Below are positions 15,056 through 25,587 of a DNA stretch of 64,000 nucleotides, piece by piece. This DNA is from Tibeticola sediminis (GTDB lineage: Bacteria; Pseudomonadota; Gammaproteobacteria; Burkholderiales; Burkholderiaceae_C). The first letter of the stretch is position 1. Each line of letters starts with the position of its first letter. The notes beneath the pieces were generated by a model. The model was not told where the DNA came from and did no database searches. It was given only the letters and a program-made list of their open reading frames with translations. The stretch lies in contig NZ_RKQL01000001.1 in the NCBI RefSeq assembly GCF_003843835.1, forward strand, positions 186,001 through 250,000. Direction: 5' to 3'. The position numbers were made by a program, and so were the translations under genes.

Positions 15056-16411
15056 TCACATCCCTTGTGCCGTTCCCAAGCCTCGGCCCATCTCTGGAGC
15101 CGGTAACACGACGACCGGCGCAAAACCGCCTCCGGCCGTACGGAAGTTCGTCGTTTGTCCCGCGTAGATGCGCGCTGCCAGCAACTGAACCCGACCGGCG
15201 TAGGCATAGGCCCGCACGTCAAACTTCAAATCGGCACGAACGCCATCGACCTCGACCAAACGCGCTGCCGGCGCCACGAGGGCTTGCGCGACGTAGTCAC
15301 CCCGCAGGATTTCCTCCCAAACCCGCCGCGTGAGTTTGTCCCCGCGATAGGCGGCCTTGGCCCCGTATCCCCCAGCAGGCTTGAAAAACAGCGTGCGACG
15401 GCGCGCCCACAGTTCCTCGGCGCGCTCCGGCGTGACGAGCTCCGTGCGCGGCACAGCCCGCTGGAGTGTCTGCCGCCAGGGCGCTTCCACACCCCAGCGG
15501 GCCAGCAACGCGTCGTCGGACAGCACAGCCAGATTGCGCTTGTCGGCGTAGAGGGCATGTGCCCTCGGATGGGGTGTGACCACCGCCGAGCCCGCGAGGT
15601 AAGCCGCGCGCAGCGCCTGACTCTCGGGTGCTTCGAAGTAAAAGTCGGTCAAGCGGTTGTAGACCAGGTCGACCGGCCGGCCTTCAGCGCTCAAGCGCCC
15701 GTCGGTCGAGGTCAACGCAGCGACATCGAGCACGCTCGCACGCAGGCCGCGCTGCTCGAAGAAGCGCTGGAACGCGACGAACTCCGGTGCCAGATACTGC
15801 TCCGACGGCCGCTCGTCGACGATGCCAACCAGCTTCGGCTGCCCCGAGCGCCCCTGCAAACACCATTCATCGAGGAACATCTCGAACACATCCTGCTCGA
15901 CCTGTTCGAGCGAAGGCTCACGCCCGCTCAGCGCCCAGTCGAGCTCCTCGCAACAGGCGCGCTGTGCCCGCGCCAGCTGCAGATTGAGCATCAAGCCGCC
16001 GGCGTTGGTATTCACCTCAATCAATTTCGGGCCGCTGGCGTCGAGATGAAAGTCGAACCCCATGCACACCCCGCGCGGGCCCCAGTCGATGCGCGCGATC
16101 TCGGGCGAGCGCGCGAGCGCCTGCTGCTGGTATGCGGGCAAATGGACGACATGCTCGATGGCCGACACACACGCCGCAATCTGCTGCGCCGTCTCCTCGC
16201 TCAAAAAGACCACCGTCGACGCAAACAAATGCGGGCGATCGTGCAACCAGCGCTCGAGCGCCTGGGCCTGGTCGTTACCCGCGGCGAGTTGGCTGCGCAG
16301 CCGATCGAAGTCGAGCGAGCGACAAAAACAGTTTTGATTGAGATCTTCAGCCGTTCGCTGGTTCCAGCCCAGCCGGGGCGGCAAGAGATCGACGGAGGTT
16401 TCTGAATTCAT
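15056..16411 (-). CDS. ATP-grasp ligase-like protein
   Basis: 451 aa from the ATG giving MNSETSVDLLPP; earlier in-frame codons run toward the divergent PP2C gene and are dropped. Seen are a FDFHLDASGPKLIEVNTNAGG block, YADKRNLAVLSDDALLARWG, RTLFFKPAGGYGAKAAYRG and a late DLKFDVRAYAY strand, giving a glutathione-synthetase-like nucleotide-binding fold. Such enzymes join an amine to a carboxylate using ATP. It ends three bases before the amidotransferase, so the pair probably works on one compound: this protein forming a peptide bond, the next amidating it. That is inference from linkage. Confidence 0.75.
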   Translation of the reverse strand: MNSETSVDLLPPRLGWNQRTAEDLNQNCFCRSLDFDRLRSQLAAGNDQAQALERWLHDRPHLFASTVVFLSEETAQQIAACVSAIEHVVHLPAYQQQALARSPEIARIDWGPRGVCMGFDFHLDASGPKLIEVNTNAGGLMLNLQLARAQRACCEELDWALSGREPSLEQVEQDVFEMFLDEWCLQGRSGQPKLVGIVDERPSEQYLAPEFVAFQRFFEQRGLRASVLDVAALTSTDGRLSAEGRPVDLVYNRLTDFYFEAPESQALRAAYLAGSAVVTPHPRAHALYADKRNLAVLSDDALLARWGVEAPWRQTLQRAVPRTELVTPERAEELWARRRTLFFKPAGGYGAKAAYRGDKLTRRVWEEILRGDYVAQALVAPAARLVEVDGVRADLKFDVRAYAYAGRVQLLAARIYAGQTTNFRTAGGGFAPVVVLPAPEMGRGLGTAQGM

Positions 16412-16568
16412 GCGTATCGGTAGGGGCCCGCCGCCGTCGGCGCCCGGTCGGCCTGGCCCTGGGCGGGAACCAGCCGGAGCATACGCGATTCGCTGCACGT
16501 TCGAGACCCGCCGCGTCGCGCCATCGCTTTGGGTCAATAATGTCGGCTCTGCTCCCGAACCCGACACC

Positions 16569-17324
16569 ATGAAGCAAGGCTTTCGACTCAACGCGGCGAC
16601 CGGCCTGCACAAAGGCGACCGCGAGTACCAGCAGGATCAAGTCGCCATCGTCCCGCATCCGCGGGTCAGCGGCTGCGTGCTGGGCGTCGTCGCCGACGGC
16701 ATGGGGGGCCGCAGCGGCGGCCGCAAGGCATCGGACCAGGTCATCCTCACGGCCCGGCAACTGTTCGAGCGCTTCGCTCCCCAGACCGACGATGCTTCCG
16801 CGCTGCTGCGCCAGATCGCCGAAGACGCGCACCTCGTCATCCGCCTCACCGCCGTGGCCGCCGAGCAAGAGCCGCACAGCACGATCGCGCTGTTCCTCAT
16901 TCTTCCGTCGGGAGAGTGCACGTGGCTCCACAGTGGCGACTCCCGCCTCTATCACTTTCGCAACGGCCAGATGCTGCGCCGAACGAAGGATCACTCGTAT
17001 GTGCAAACGCTGGTCGATCGGGGCGAGCTGACGGAAGAGGCGGCGCGCTCGCATCCGCAGTCGAACATCTTGATGGCTTGCCTCGGCACCGACGACCCGC
17101 TCAACCTCACCGCGTCAGACGTGGGGCCGCTCGCACCTTCCGATGTACTGCTGGCCTGCAGCGACGGGCTCTGGCACTATTTCACCGACGATGAGCTCGC
17201 TTACGTCACGGCTTCACTGAGCCCGCGCGAGGCCTGCGAATTCCTCATCGAAAAGGCGCGCGCGCGAGCCAAGGGCGGTGGCGACAACATTTCGGTCGCG
17301 ATCGTGCGCATCGAGGCGCTGTAA
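16569..17324 (+). CDS. PP2C-type serine/threonine protein phosphatase
   Basis: 251 aa. Metal-binding and catalytic motifs are in order: KGDREYQQDQ, VADGMGG, LHSGDSRLYHF, LACSDGLW and GGGDNISV. It dephosphorylates Ser/Thr phosphoproteins in the cytoplasm with Mg or Mn. The start is the ATG giving MKQGFRLN, 157 bases from the divergent ATP-grasp gene. No partner kinase is visible. The stop TAA lies inside the 4-bp duplication (GTAA) bordering the mobile repeat at 17325. Confidence 0.9.
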   Translation: MKQGFRLNAATGLHKGDREYQQDQVAIVPHPRVSGCVLGVVADGMGGRSGGRKASDQVILTARQLFERFAPQTDDASALLRQIAEDAHLVIRLTAVAAEQEPHSTIALFLILPSGECTWLHSGDSRLYHFRNGQMLRRTKDHSYVQTLVDRGELTEEAARSHPQSNILMACLGTDDPLNLTASDVGPLAPSDVLLACSDGLWHYFTDDELAYVTASLSPREACEFLIEKARARAKGGGDNISVAIVRIEAL

Positions 17325-17485
17325 GGCAACGCTGAATAAGTCCCCGTGATGGCGCGCGCCTGGCCGCGGGATGGGATGCGAGGCGCAAACCGCAGCCATA
17401 GCCGAAGCTATGGCGAGGATTTGCAACGAAGCAGGCCGCCCGCAGCCGGGATGCGCGGCGCGCGAGGGGCTTGTTCAGCGTTGCC
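17325..17485. repeat. MITE-like element, full copy 2 (161 bp, inverted)
   Basis: Same length as the copy at 3365-3525 but inverted, with ends GGCAACGCTGAA. It is flanked by GTAA at 17321-17324 and 17486-17489. The central 8-bp stem (17395-17414) is conserved while its loop reads TTCG on the minus strand instead of TACG. It sits between convergent genes. Confidence 0.85.
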
Positions 17486-17500
17486 GTAACACCCCAACGC

Positions 17501-18604
17501 TCAAGTCAGCGCAGTGTCAACGCTGCGGTGCGCGAGCGCGAGGTAGCTCGTCGACTGCATCTCCCTCAAGCGCGAAGCCGTGCGCACGAACTCATGCGCC
17601 ATCGGGCCCTCGGTGTAGAGCCGCTCGGGCTCGACTTCGGCCGAGACGATGAGCTTGACCCGGCGGTCGTAGAGCACATCGACCAGCCAGGTGAAGCGGC
17701 GCGCTTCGGCGGCCATGCGCGGCGACATCGCGGGCACCCCACTCAGAAACACCGTGTGGAACTGGCTGGCGATCTCCAGATAGTCGTTTTGCGAACGCGG
17801 CCCGCCGCACAGGGTCGCGAAATCGAACCACACCACGCCGCCGGCACGCCGACGCGCCCGCACGACCCGGGACTCGATGTGTAAGACCGGGTCTTCGTCG
17901 GCGCTTGCGGCGAGCCGCCCGAAGGCCTCGTCCATCCGCGCCTCGGCTTCGGGGCTCAGCGGCGTGTGGTACAGGTCGACCGCTTCGAGCGTCAAGCGGC
18001 GGTAATCGGTTCCCGCATCGACCTCGATCACTTCCATCCGGCGCTTGATGAGTTCGATCGCCGGCAACAGACGTTCGCGGTGCAGCCCGTCGGGGTAGAG
18101 CCGGTCGGGGTGGAAGTTCGACGTGGTGACGAAGCCGACGTCATGCCGCCACAAAGCTTCGAGGACGCGCTGGAGAATCATCGCATCCGTGATGTCGGCA
18201 ATGTGGAATTCGTCGAAGCAAATCAGCTTGTAGCGCTGGGCGATGCGCGCACCCAGTGCATCGATGGGGTTGACCGTGCCCTGCAGCGCGGCCAGTTCCC
18301 GGTGCACCTCGCGCATGAACTCATGGAAATGCAGCCGGGTCTTGCGCCGGATCGGCACCCCTTGGTAGAAGCAATCCATCAAGAAGCTTTTGCCGCGCCC
18401 GACGCCGCCCCAGAGATAGACGCCTTTGGGCAGCGGCGGATGTACGAGCAGCTTTTTGATGGCATTCGACCGCCGTGTGCGGTAGTCCGCCCACGCCTCG
18501 GCGCAACGCTCCAACGCGTCGATCGCGCGCCGCTGCGCGGCGTCGGCCTCATAGCCGCGCGCGGCGAGCTGACTCTCGAAGATGGGCTTGACCCAAGCCG
18601 ACAC
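17501..18604 (-). CDS. zapE: Cell division ATPase ZapE (AFG1-like)
   Basis: 367 aa, AFG1/ZapE family. Walker A is GGVGRGKS and Walker B is LICFDEFH followed by IADITDAMIL; a sensor-like TSNFHPDRLY segment is present. ZapE is an FtsZ-associated ATPase acting late in division and under stress. It lies 13 bases after lpdA on the same strand, so it is the last gene of the odhA-odhB-lpdA-zapE operon, an arrangement common in betaproteobacteria. Confidence 0.94.
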   Translation of the reverse strand: MSAWVKPIFESQLAARGYEADAAQRRAIDALERCAEAWADYRTRRSNAIKKLLVHPPLPKGVYLWGGVGRGKSFLMDCFYQGVPIRRKTRLHFHEFMREVHRELAALQGTVNPIDALGARIAQRYKLICFDEFHIADITDAMILQRVLEALWRHDVGFVTTSNFHPDRLYPDGLHRERLLPAIELIKRRMEVIEVDAGTDYRRLTLEAVDLYHTPLSPEAEARMDEAFGRLAASADEDPVLHIESRVVRARRRAGGVVWFDFATLCGGPRSQNDYLEIASQFHTVFLSGVPAMSPRMAAEARRFTWLVDVLYDRRVKLIVSAEVEPERLYTEGPMAHEFVRTASRLREMQSTSYLALAHRSVDTALT

Positions 18605-18617
18605 GAAAGCGCCGATC

Positions 18618-20060
<1,443 letters not shown>

Positions 20061-20072
20061 GATTGCCCTTCC

Positions 20073-21347
20073 TTAGATGTCAAAGAGCAGACGCGCCGGA
20101 TCTTCGAGCGCTTCTTTCATGGCGACCAGCCCCAGCACCGCTTCGCGGCCATCGATGATGCGATGGTCGTACGACAGCGCGAGGTAGTTGATCGGACGGA
20201 TCACGATCTGGCCGTTCTCCACCACCGGACGCTCCTTGGTCGCATGGACGCCAAGGATGGCCGATTGCGGCGGGTTGATGATGGGGGTCGAGAGCATGGA
20301 GCCAAAGACGCCACCGTTCGAGATGGAGAAGGTGCCGCCCGCCATCTCTTCGATCGACAGCTTGCCGTCGCGGGCCTTGACGCCGAACTCGGCGATCTTT
20401 TTCTCGATGTCGGCAAAGCTCATTTGGTCGGCATTGCGCAGGATCGGCACCACCAAGCCGCGGGGCGAGCCCACGGCGATGCCGATGTCGAAATAGCCGT
20501 GATAGATGATGTCGTTGCCGTCCACCGAAGCGTTGAGGATCGGGAACTTCTTGAGCGCATGCACCGCGGCCTTCACGAAGAAGCTCATGAAGCCGATCTT
20601 GACGCCGTGCTCCTTTTCGAAGCGCTCCTGGAAACGTTTGCGCATTTCCATCACCGGAGCCATGTTGACCTCGTTGAAGGTCGTCAGGATGGCGTTCGTC
20701 GCCTGAGATTGCAGCAGCCGCTCCGCGATCCGGGCACGCAAACGGGTCATCGGCACGCGTTGCTCCGGCCGATCGCCCAGGCCGGGCAACGCGGGAGCCG
20801 CCACCGGGGCCAGCGCCGGCTTGGCGGCCGGCGCGGCAGCAGCGGGCGTGGGGGCAGGCGCCGCTGCGGGCTTGGCTGCAGCGGCGAGCACATCACCCTT
20901 GGTGATGCGGCCATCTTTACCCGTGCCGGCAACGGCTTCGGCCGACAGGCCGCGCTCGGCCATCAGCTTGGCCGCTGCCGGCATGGCGGGCGCCGCGCCT
21001 GCGGCGGGCGCCGCGGCCGCGGATGCAGCGGCTGGCGCGGGCGCGGATGCCGGAGCTGCGACGGCCGGGGCAGGCGCGGCTGCGGGCGCCGCTGCGGCGG
21101 CGCGGCCCACCGTGTCGATGCGGGCGATCACCTGATCGGCGACCACGGTCGCGCCGTCACCGGCGACGATCTCGGCCAGCACACCGGCAGCGGGCGCCGG
21201 GACCTCGAGCACGACTTTGTCGGTTTCGACTTCGACGAGGATTTCATCCATCGCCACCGGATCGCCCGGCTTCTTCTTCCATTGCAGCAAGGTCGCTTCG
21301 GCAACCGACTCGGACAACTGGGGAACTTTGACTTCGACGTAGGACAT
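20073..21347 (-). CDS. odhB: 2-oxoglutarate dehydrogenase E2 (dihydrolipoyl succinyltransferase)
   Basis: 424 aa. The N-terminal lipoyl domain carries the lipoylated lysine in ETDKVVLEV. An Ala/Pro-rich flexible linker, a peripheral-subunit-binding domain ([15 protein letters not shown]...GRITKGDVL) and another linker lead to the catalytic domain, with active-site SYDHRIIDG near the C-terminus. It transfers succinyl groups to CoA in the TCA cycle. It is in operon with odhA (46 bases) and lpdA (12 bases). Confidence 0.97.
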   Translation of the reverse strand: MSYVEVKVPQLSESVAEATLLQWKKKPGDPVAMDEILVEVETDKVVLEVPAPAAGVLAEIVAGDGATVVADQVIARIDTVGRAAAAAPAAAPAPAVAAPASAPAPAAASAAAAPAAGAAPAMPAAAKLMAERGLSAEAVAGTGKDGRITKGDVLAAAAKPAAAPAPTPAAAAPAAKPALAPVAAPALPGLGDRPEQRVPMTRLRARIAERLLQSQATNAILTTFNEVNMAPVMEMRKRFQERFEKEHGVKIGFMSFFVKAAVHALKKFPILNASVDGNDIIYHGYFDIGIAVGSPRGLVVPILRNADQMSFADIEKKIAEFGVKARDGKLSIEEMAGGTFSISNGGVFGSMLSTPIINPPQSAILGVHATKERPVVENGQIVIRPINYLALSYDHRIIDGREAVLGLVAMKEALEDPARLLFDI

Positions 21348-21393
21348 GGGGAATTCTTTCGGGATGGGTTACGCCAATGCGCGCGAGCGCGCC

Positions 21394-24267
21394 TTACTTG
21401 GAGAGAACGAAGCCGCGCAACTTCGCAAATGCGCCTTCGACGAGCGCCTTTTGCTGCTCCTGGTGCAGATGCGCGTATCCAACGGCGGGCGATGCCGAAG
21501 CGGCACGGCCCGAATAGCCCAGCTTTTGCCCCGGCTGCATGTTTTCGTGGATGTTGTGCTGGATGAAGAACCACGCGCCCTGGTTTTGTGGCTCGTCCTG
21601 GCACCAGACCAACTCCGTCGCATTGGGGTACTTGCGCAGCTCTGCGGCGAAGGACTTGTGCGGGAAGGGATAGAGCTGCTCGATGCGAATGATCGCCACG
21701 TCGTCGGCGCCCTTTTCTTCACGCTTCTTGACCAGCTCGTAATAGACCTTGCCCGAGCAAACGATGACGCGCTTGACCTTCTCTGCCTTGATCGGTTTGA
21801 GCTCCCCGATGACGGTCTGGAAACCGCCCCGCGTGAACTCCGAGATCGGCGAAGCGGCATCCTTGGCGCGCAGCAGCGACTTGGGCGTGAAGATCACCAG
21901 CGGCTTGCGCAGGTTGCGCAGCATCTGCCGACGCAACACATGGAAGATCTGACTCGCCGTCGTCGGCTGCACGAGTTGCATGTTGGTGTCGGCGGCCAGT
22001 TGCATGAAGCGCTCGACCCGCGCGGAGCTGTGCTCCGGCCCCTGCCCTTCGTAGCCGTGCGGCAGCATGAGCGTGATGCCGTTGAGTCGGCCCCACTTGA
22101 CTTCGCCCGAGGCGATGAACTGGTCGATGACGACCTGCGCGCCGTTGGCGAAGTCGCCGAATTGCGCTTCCCAGATCACCAGCGTGTTCGGGTCTGCGGA
22201 GCCATAGCCGTATTCGAAGCCCAGCACCGCCTCTTCCGACAGGATCGAGTCGATGACATGGAACGGCGCCTGATTTTCGGAGACATGCTCGAGCGGCACA
22301 TAGGTCCCCTCGTCCCAGCGTTCGCGGTTCTGGTCATGAATGACGGCATGCCGGTGCGAGAAAGTCCCGCGGCCACTGTCTTCGCCCGAGAGACGCACGC
22401 CATAGCCGCTCGAGACGAGCGACGCGAAGGCCATGTGCTCGCCCATTCCCCAGTCCACCGCGATCTCGCCGCGCCCCATGGCTGCGCGATCGTCGTAGAC
22501 CTTCTTCACCAGCGGGTGCGGCGTGATGTTCGCAGGCAGCGTGGTGATCCGCTCGGCCAGCCGCTTCCACTCGGCCAGCGGAATCGCGGTGTCGGCCGCA
22601 TCGGTCCATTTCTTGCCGAGGAATGGCGACCAGTCGACCGCGTACTTGCTCTTGAAGTTCGTCAGAACCGGGTCGACCGTGTGGCGTCCGGCGTCCATCG
22701 CGGCGCGATAAGCCTTGACCATCTCCTCGGGCTCTTCGGGCCGCAACACGCCCTGGGCCACGAGTTTGTCGGCATAGAGCTTGCGCGTGCCCGGATGCGC
22801 AGCGATCTTTTTGTACATCAAGGGCTGCGTGAGGCTCGGCGTGTCCTGCTCGTTGTGCCCGAGCTTGCGGAAGCAGACGATATCGACCGCCACATCCTTG
22901 GCGAATTCCATACGGAACTCGAGCGCGAGCTGAATCGCGAGCACCACCGCCTCGGGATCGTCGCCATTGACGTGCAGCACAGGCACCTCATAGCCCTTGA
23001 CGATGTCGGTGCAGTACAGGGTGGAGCGCAGGTCGCGCGGGTCGGACGTGGTGAATCCGATCTGGTTGTTGATCACCACATGCACCGTGCCGCCTGTGGA
23101 GTAGCCGCGCGTCTGCGACAAGGCAAAGGTTTCCTGGTTGACGCCCTGCCCCGCAAAAGCCGCATCACCATGCACCAGCACCGGCAGCACCTGCGAGCCG
23201 CGCGGGTCTCCGCGACGGTCCAGGCGCGCCCGCACCGAGCCTTCGACCACCGGATTGACGATTTCCAGGTGCGAGGGGTTGAACGCAAGCGAAAGATGCA
23301 CCGGCCCCCCGGCGGTCGCCACATCGGAGCTGAAACCCTGGTGATACTTGACGTCGCCGGCGGGCAGGGACTCGGGCGCCTTATGCTCGAACTCCGCAAA
23401 GAGGTCGGCGGGCATTTTCCCGAGGATGTTGACGAGCAGGTTGAGACGCCCACGGTGCGCCATGCCGATCACGACTTCCTGGCAGCCTTTGAGACCCGAC
23501 CCCTGCACCAGTTCGTCCATCGCCGCGATGAAGCTCTCACCGCCTTCGAGCGAGAAGCGTTTTTGCCCGACATATTTGGTGTGCAAATAGCGCTCGAGCC
23601 CTTCTGCTGCCGTCAAGCGCTCGAGGATGTGGCGCTTCTTCTCGGCGCTGAAATTCGGCTTGCTGCGGATGCTCTCGAGCTTTTGCTGCCACCAGCGCTT
23701 TTGCGTCTGGTCGGTGATGAACATGAACTCGGCGCCCAGCGTTCCGCAATAGGTTTCGCGCAAGGCATTGAGCAGCTCGCGCAGCGGCATCACCTCGCGG
23801 CCGAAATAGGTGTTGCTCGTGTTGAATTGCGTCTCGAGATCGGCGTCCGTGAAGCCATAGAAGGAAGGCTCCAGCTCGGGGATGGCCGGACGCTCGGTGC
23901 GCTTGAGCGGGTCGAGGTCCGCCCAGCGCGTCCCGAGATTGCGATAGGCCGCAATGAGCTGCTGCACACCGACGAGCTTGCGCCCCTCTTCGCTTGCGCC
24001 CCCGGCTGCAACGACCACTTTGGTGCCGCCCTGCTTGGCGCGCTCCGCAAAGGCGTTGATGACGGGCTGGTGCGGAATGTCCCGCGCGTCGCTGCCGTCG
24101 ACGGCCGGGACGTTTTGGAGGGCATCGAAATAGGCCCGCCAGTTGTCCGGCACGCTGCCGGGATTGGTGAGGTATCGCTCGTAGAGTTCTTCGACATAAG
24201 GCGCATTGCCGCCGAAGAGATAGCTATTGCCGAGATAAGCGGCGTAGACCGAAGAGGGTTCGCTCAT
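21394..24267 (-). CDS. odhA: 2-oxoglutarate dehydrogenase E1
   Basis: 957 aa, the expected length. It has N-terminal YLGNSYLFGGNAPYVEELYERYL, the thiamine diphosphate site region (VIGMAHRGRLNLLVNILGK, HVNGDDPEAV) and the C-terminal LPHGYEGQGPEHSSAR and WCQDEPQNQGAW segments. It decarboxylates 2-oxoglutarate and succinylates the E2 lipoyl group. It is first in the odhA-odhB-lpdA-zapE operon. The upstream gap 24268-24475 should hold its promoter, and it ends in a shortened MITE copy. No clear -35/-10 pair was chosen there. Confidence 0.97.
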   Translation of the reverse strand: MSEPSSVYAAYLGNSYLFGGNAPYVEELYERYLTNPGSVPDNWRAYFDALQNVPAVDGSDARDIPHQPVINAFAERAKQGGTKVVVAAGGASEEGRKLVGVQQLIAAYRNLGTRWADLDPLKRTERPAIPELEPSFYGFTDADLETQFNTSNTYFGREVMPLRELLNALRETYCGTLGAEFMFITDQTQKRWWQQKLESIRSKPNFSAEKKRHILERLTAAEGLERYLHTKYVGQKRFSLEGGESFIAAMDELVQGSGLKGCQEVVIGMAHRGRLNLLVNILGKMPADLFAEFEHKAPESLPAGDVKYHQGFSSDVATAGGPVHLSLAFNPSHLEIVNPVVEGSVRARLDRRGDPRGSQVLPVLVHGDAAFAGQGVNQETFALSQTRGYSTGGTVHVVINNQIGFTTSDPRDLRSTLYCTDIVKGYEVPVLHVNGDDPEAVVLAIQLALEFRMEFAKDVAVDIVCFRKLGHNEQDTPSLTQPLMYKKIAAHPGTRKLYADKLVAQGVLRPEEPEEMVKAYRAAMDAGRHTVDPVLTNFKSKYAVDWSPFLGKKWTDAADTAIPLAEWKRLAERITTLPANITPHPLVKKVYDDRAAMGRGEIAVDWGMGEHMAFASLVSSGYGVRLSGEDSGRGTFSHRHAVIHDQNRERWDEGTYVPLEHVSENQAPFHVIDSILSEEAVLGFEYGYGSADPNTLVIWEAQFGDFANGAQVVIDQFIASGEVKWGRLNGITLMLPHGYEGQGPEHSSARVERFMQLAADTNMQLVQPTTASQIFHVLRRQMLRNLRKPLVIFTPKSLLRAKDAASPISEFTRGGFQTVIGELKPIKAEKVKRVIVCSGKVYYELVKKREEKGADDVAIIRIEQLYPFPHKSFAAELRKYPNATELVWCQDEPQNQGAWFFIQHNIHENMQPGQKLGYSGRAASASPAVGYAHLHQEQQKALVEGAFAKLRGFVLSK

Positions 24268-24434
24268 GGTGCGCTGACTTTCGTTCCCCTAAGGGGAATC
24301 CGATCTGGTTGAACAACCTTCCGCGACACGGCTGTACCGGTTGGCGGATGCGACTGTGGCATTGGAAGGACCGAGGGGCGCAATTGTGCCACGCCGATCC
24401 CCAACACAGGCTGACGATCCGAAGGCGTGCCCAC

Positions 24435-24475
24435 GGCCGGGCGCGCGCCATCACGGGAACTTATTCAGCGTTGCC
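24435..24475. repeat. MITE-like element, right-end remnant (copy 3)
   Basis: Only the last 41 bases of the 161-bp element remain, ending ...TTATTCAGCGTTGCC, followed by TTAG. The neighbouring Rieske stop codon (TAA on the minus strand) lies within that TTAG. Confidence 0.75.
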
Positions 24476-24835
24476 TTAGGCGGGCTCATCGGTCTTGACG
24501 TAGACGGTCCCCGCCTTGAGCTTGACGGGAAAGGTCTTGAGCGCCCGCTCCGAGCGGACGACGTTGAGCAATTGAATTCCCGGCGGGAAATTGGCCCACT
24601 CGACCACTTCCCCACTGCGGATGTCAAACCGAGCCCGGTGCAGCGGGCACTGGATCAGATGACCGTCGATGATCTTCCCGCGCGAAAGCGGGGCGAACAT
24701 GTGCGGGCAAACGGCTTGAGTGGCGTAGTACCCGTCGTCGAGGTGGTAGACGACGATCTTCTCGCCGCCCACCGTCACCGCTTTGAGTGCGCCAACCGGC
24801 AGATCTTCCGCCTTGCAAACAGGATGGAATGCCAT
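24476..24835 (-). CDS. Rieske [2Fe-2S] ferredoxin
   Basis: 119 aa. The Rieske cluster ligands are seen as CPHM and, 18 residues later, CPLH, in the spacing of ferredoxin components of ring-hydroxylating dioxygenases or NirD-like proteins. It is a soluble electron carrier, with no signal peptide. No dioxygenase or reductase gene is adjacent, so its partner is unknown. It is flanked by two shortened copies of the mobile repeat, and the 3' one supplies sequence directly after the stop codon. Confidence 0.9.
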   Translation of the reverse strand: MAFHPVCKAEDLPVGALKAVTVGGEKIVVYHLDDGYYATQAVCPHMFAPLSRGKIIDGHLIQCPLHRARFDIRSGEVVEWANFPPGIQLLNVVRSERALKTFPVKLKAGTVYVKTDEPA

Positions 24836-24867
24836 GAATCACCTCCGTGGATCGAAAACCCGGCTCA

Positions 24868-24922
24868 GGCCACGCTGAATCAGTTCCCGTGATGGCGCGC
24901 GAGGCACTTGTTCAGAGTTGCC
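24868..24922. repeat. MITE-like element, internally deleted copy 4 (55 bp)
   Basis: Both ends remain (GGCCACGCTGAATCAG... and ...TTGTTCAGAGTTGCC) but the middle is gone, including the hairpin. CTCA flanks both sides (24864-24867, 24923-24926). The right CTCA contains the TGA stop of the transporter fragment on the minus strand. Confidence 0.7.
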
Positions 24923-24923
24923 C

Positions 24924-25354
24924 TCAGGCCAGCGCGATCCAGACGATGGCCAGGGAGAACAGCGTAACCGGAATGCCAATGCGCGCATGATCGCGCCAGC
25001 CGATGTCGATGCCAAGGGCCTGAGCGGCATCGACGACGATGAGGTTGGCGATCGAGCCGACGAGCAACAAATTGCCGGCCAAGGTGCTGACCAACGCCAA
25101 CAAAACCGCTGCGGGCTCGCCCCCGACATGCGGCAGCAGCAACATCACCGCCGGAACGTTCGAGACCAGATTCGACAGGCTCAGCGCCAGCACCAGCAAG
25201 ACCCCGGGCTGCTCGATATGAACGCCGTGAGCAGCCAGCTGTGCCAGCGCATGGGCGGCCAAGCCCGTGGAAGCAAACCCGTGGTTGACGACGAACAAGC
25301 CCACGAAGAGGACCAGCAGTTCCCAATCGACGAGGCCCATGACCTGCGAGGAGT
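24924..25354 (-). pseudogene. C-terminal part of an anion transporter split by the prophage
   Basis: About 143 codons of hydrophobic sequence (MGLVDWELLVLFVGLFVV, SNLVSNVPAVMLLLP, LAGNLLLVGSIANLIVVDAA). They match the second half of ArsB/NhaD (DASS-type) anion permeases. The N-terminal part is at 56055-56925. Joining the two at the prophage target site gives one open frame of 433 aa reading ...LSRRFHSSQVMGLVDW. The fragment has lost its promoter and start; apparent in-frame starts at about 25535 lie in phage DNA. Confidence 0.92.
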
Positions 25355-25359
25355 GAAAG
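25355..25359. repeat. Left 5-bp target duplication of the prophage (GAAAG)
   Basis: GAAAG occurs immediately outside both phage ends (also 56055-56059), as produced by Mu-type transposition. Removing one copy with the phage restores the transporter frame. Confidence 0.93.
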
Positions 25360-25526
25360 TGTGAGTTTGCAATTGGTTTGAGAGCGGGAGGGCAAGTGGG
25401 GCGGGGTGGCGAAAATTCGTTGTGCGGCGCGGGGTTAGGCGATGTGCGGGCGGGGCGGCGTTTTGCAAGCGGGGCTGTGGATAAGCTGTGGATAAGTGAT
25501 TTTGGAGCAAACGGTTTGCAAGCGTT
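25360..25526 (+). promoter_or_regulatory. Left-end transposase-binding repeats (L1-L3)
   Basis: Three copies of the motif GGTTTGNNAGCG: 25375-25386 (GGTTTGAGAGCG, exactly 15 bases inside the end), 25460-25471 (GTTTTGCAAGCG) and 25513-25524 (GGTTTGCAAGCG). The same motif recurs at the right end. Irregular left spacing with a regular right array is the pattern of Mu attL/attR. The stretch 25360-25587 has no gene. Confidence 0.8.
25476..25495 (-). promoter_or_regulatory. Two perfect DnaA boxes in tandem
   Basis: TTATCCACA is present twice on the minus strand (25476-25484, 25487-25495), 11 bases apart, between L2 and L3 of the phage left end. This is the strongest DnaA-binding consensus. A role in replication or host sensing is inferred only. 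Confidence 0.6.
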
Positions 25527-25587
25527 ATGCGGCAAGGCGTAGGGCGTTCAAAGGCGTTCAAATCGCGTTCGAGCAGCGCCGGCGCGA

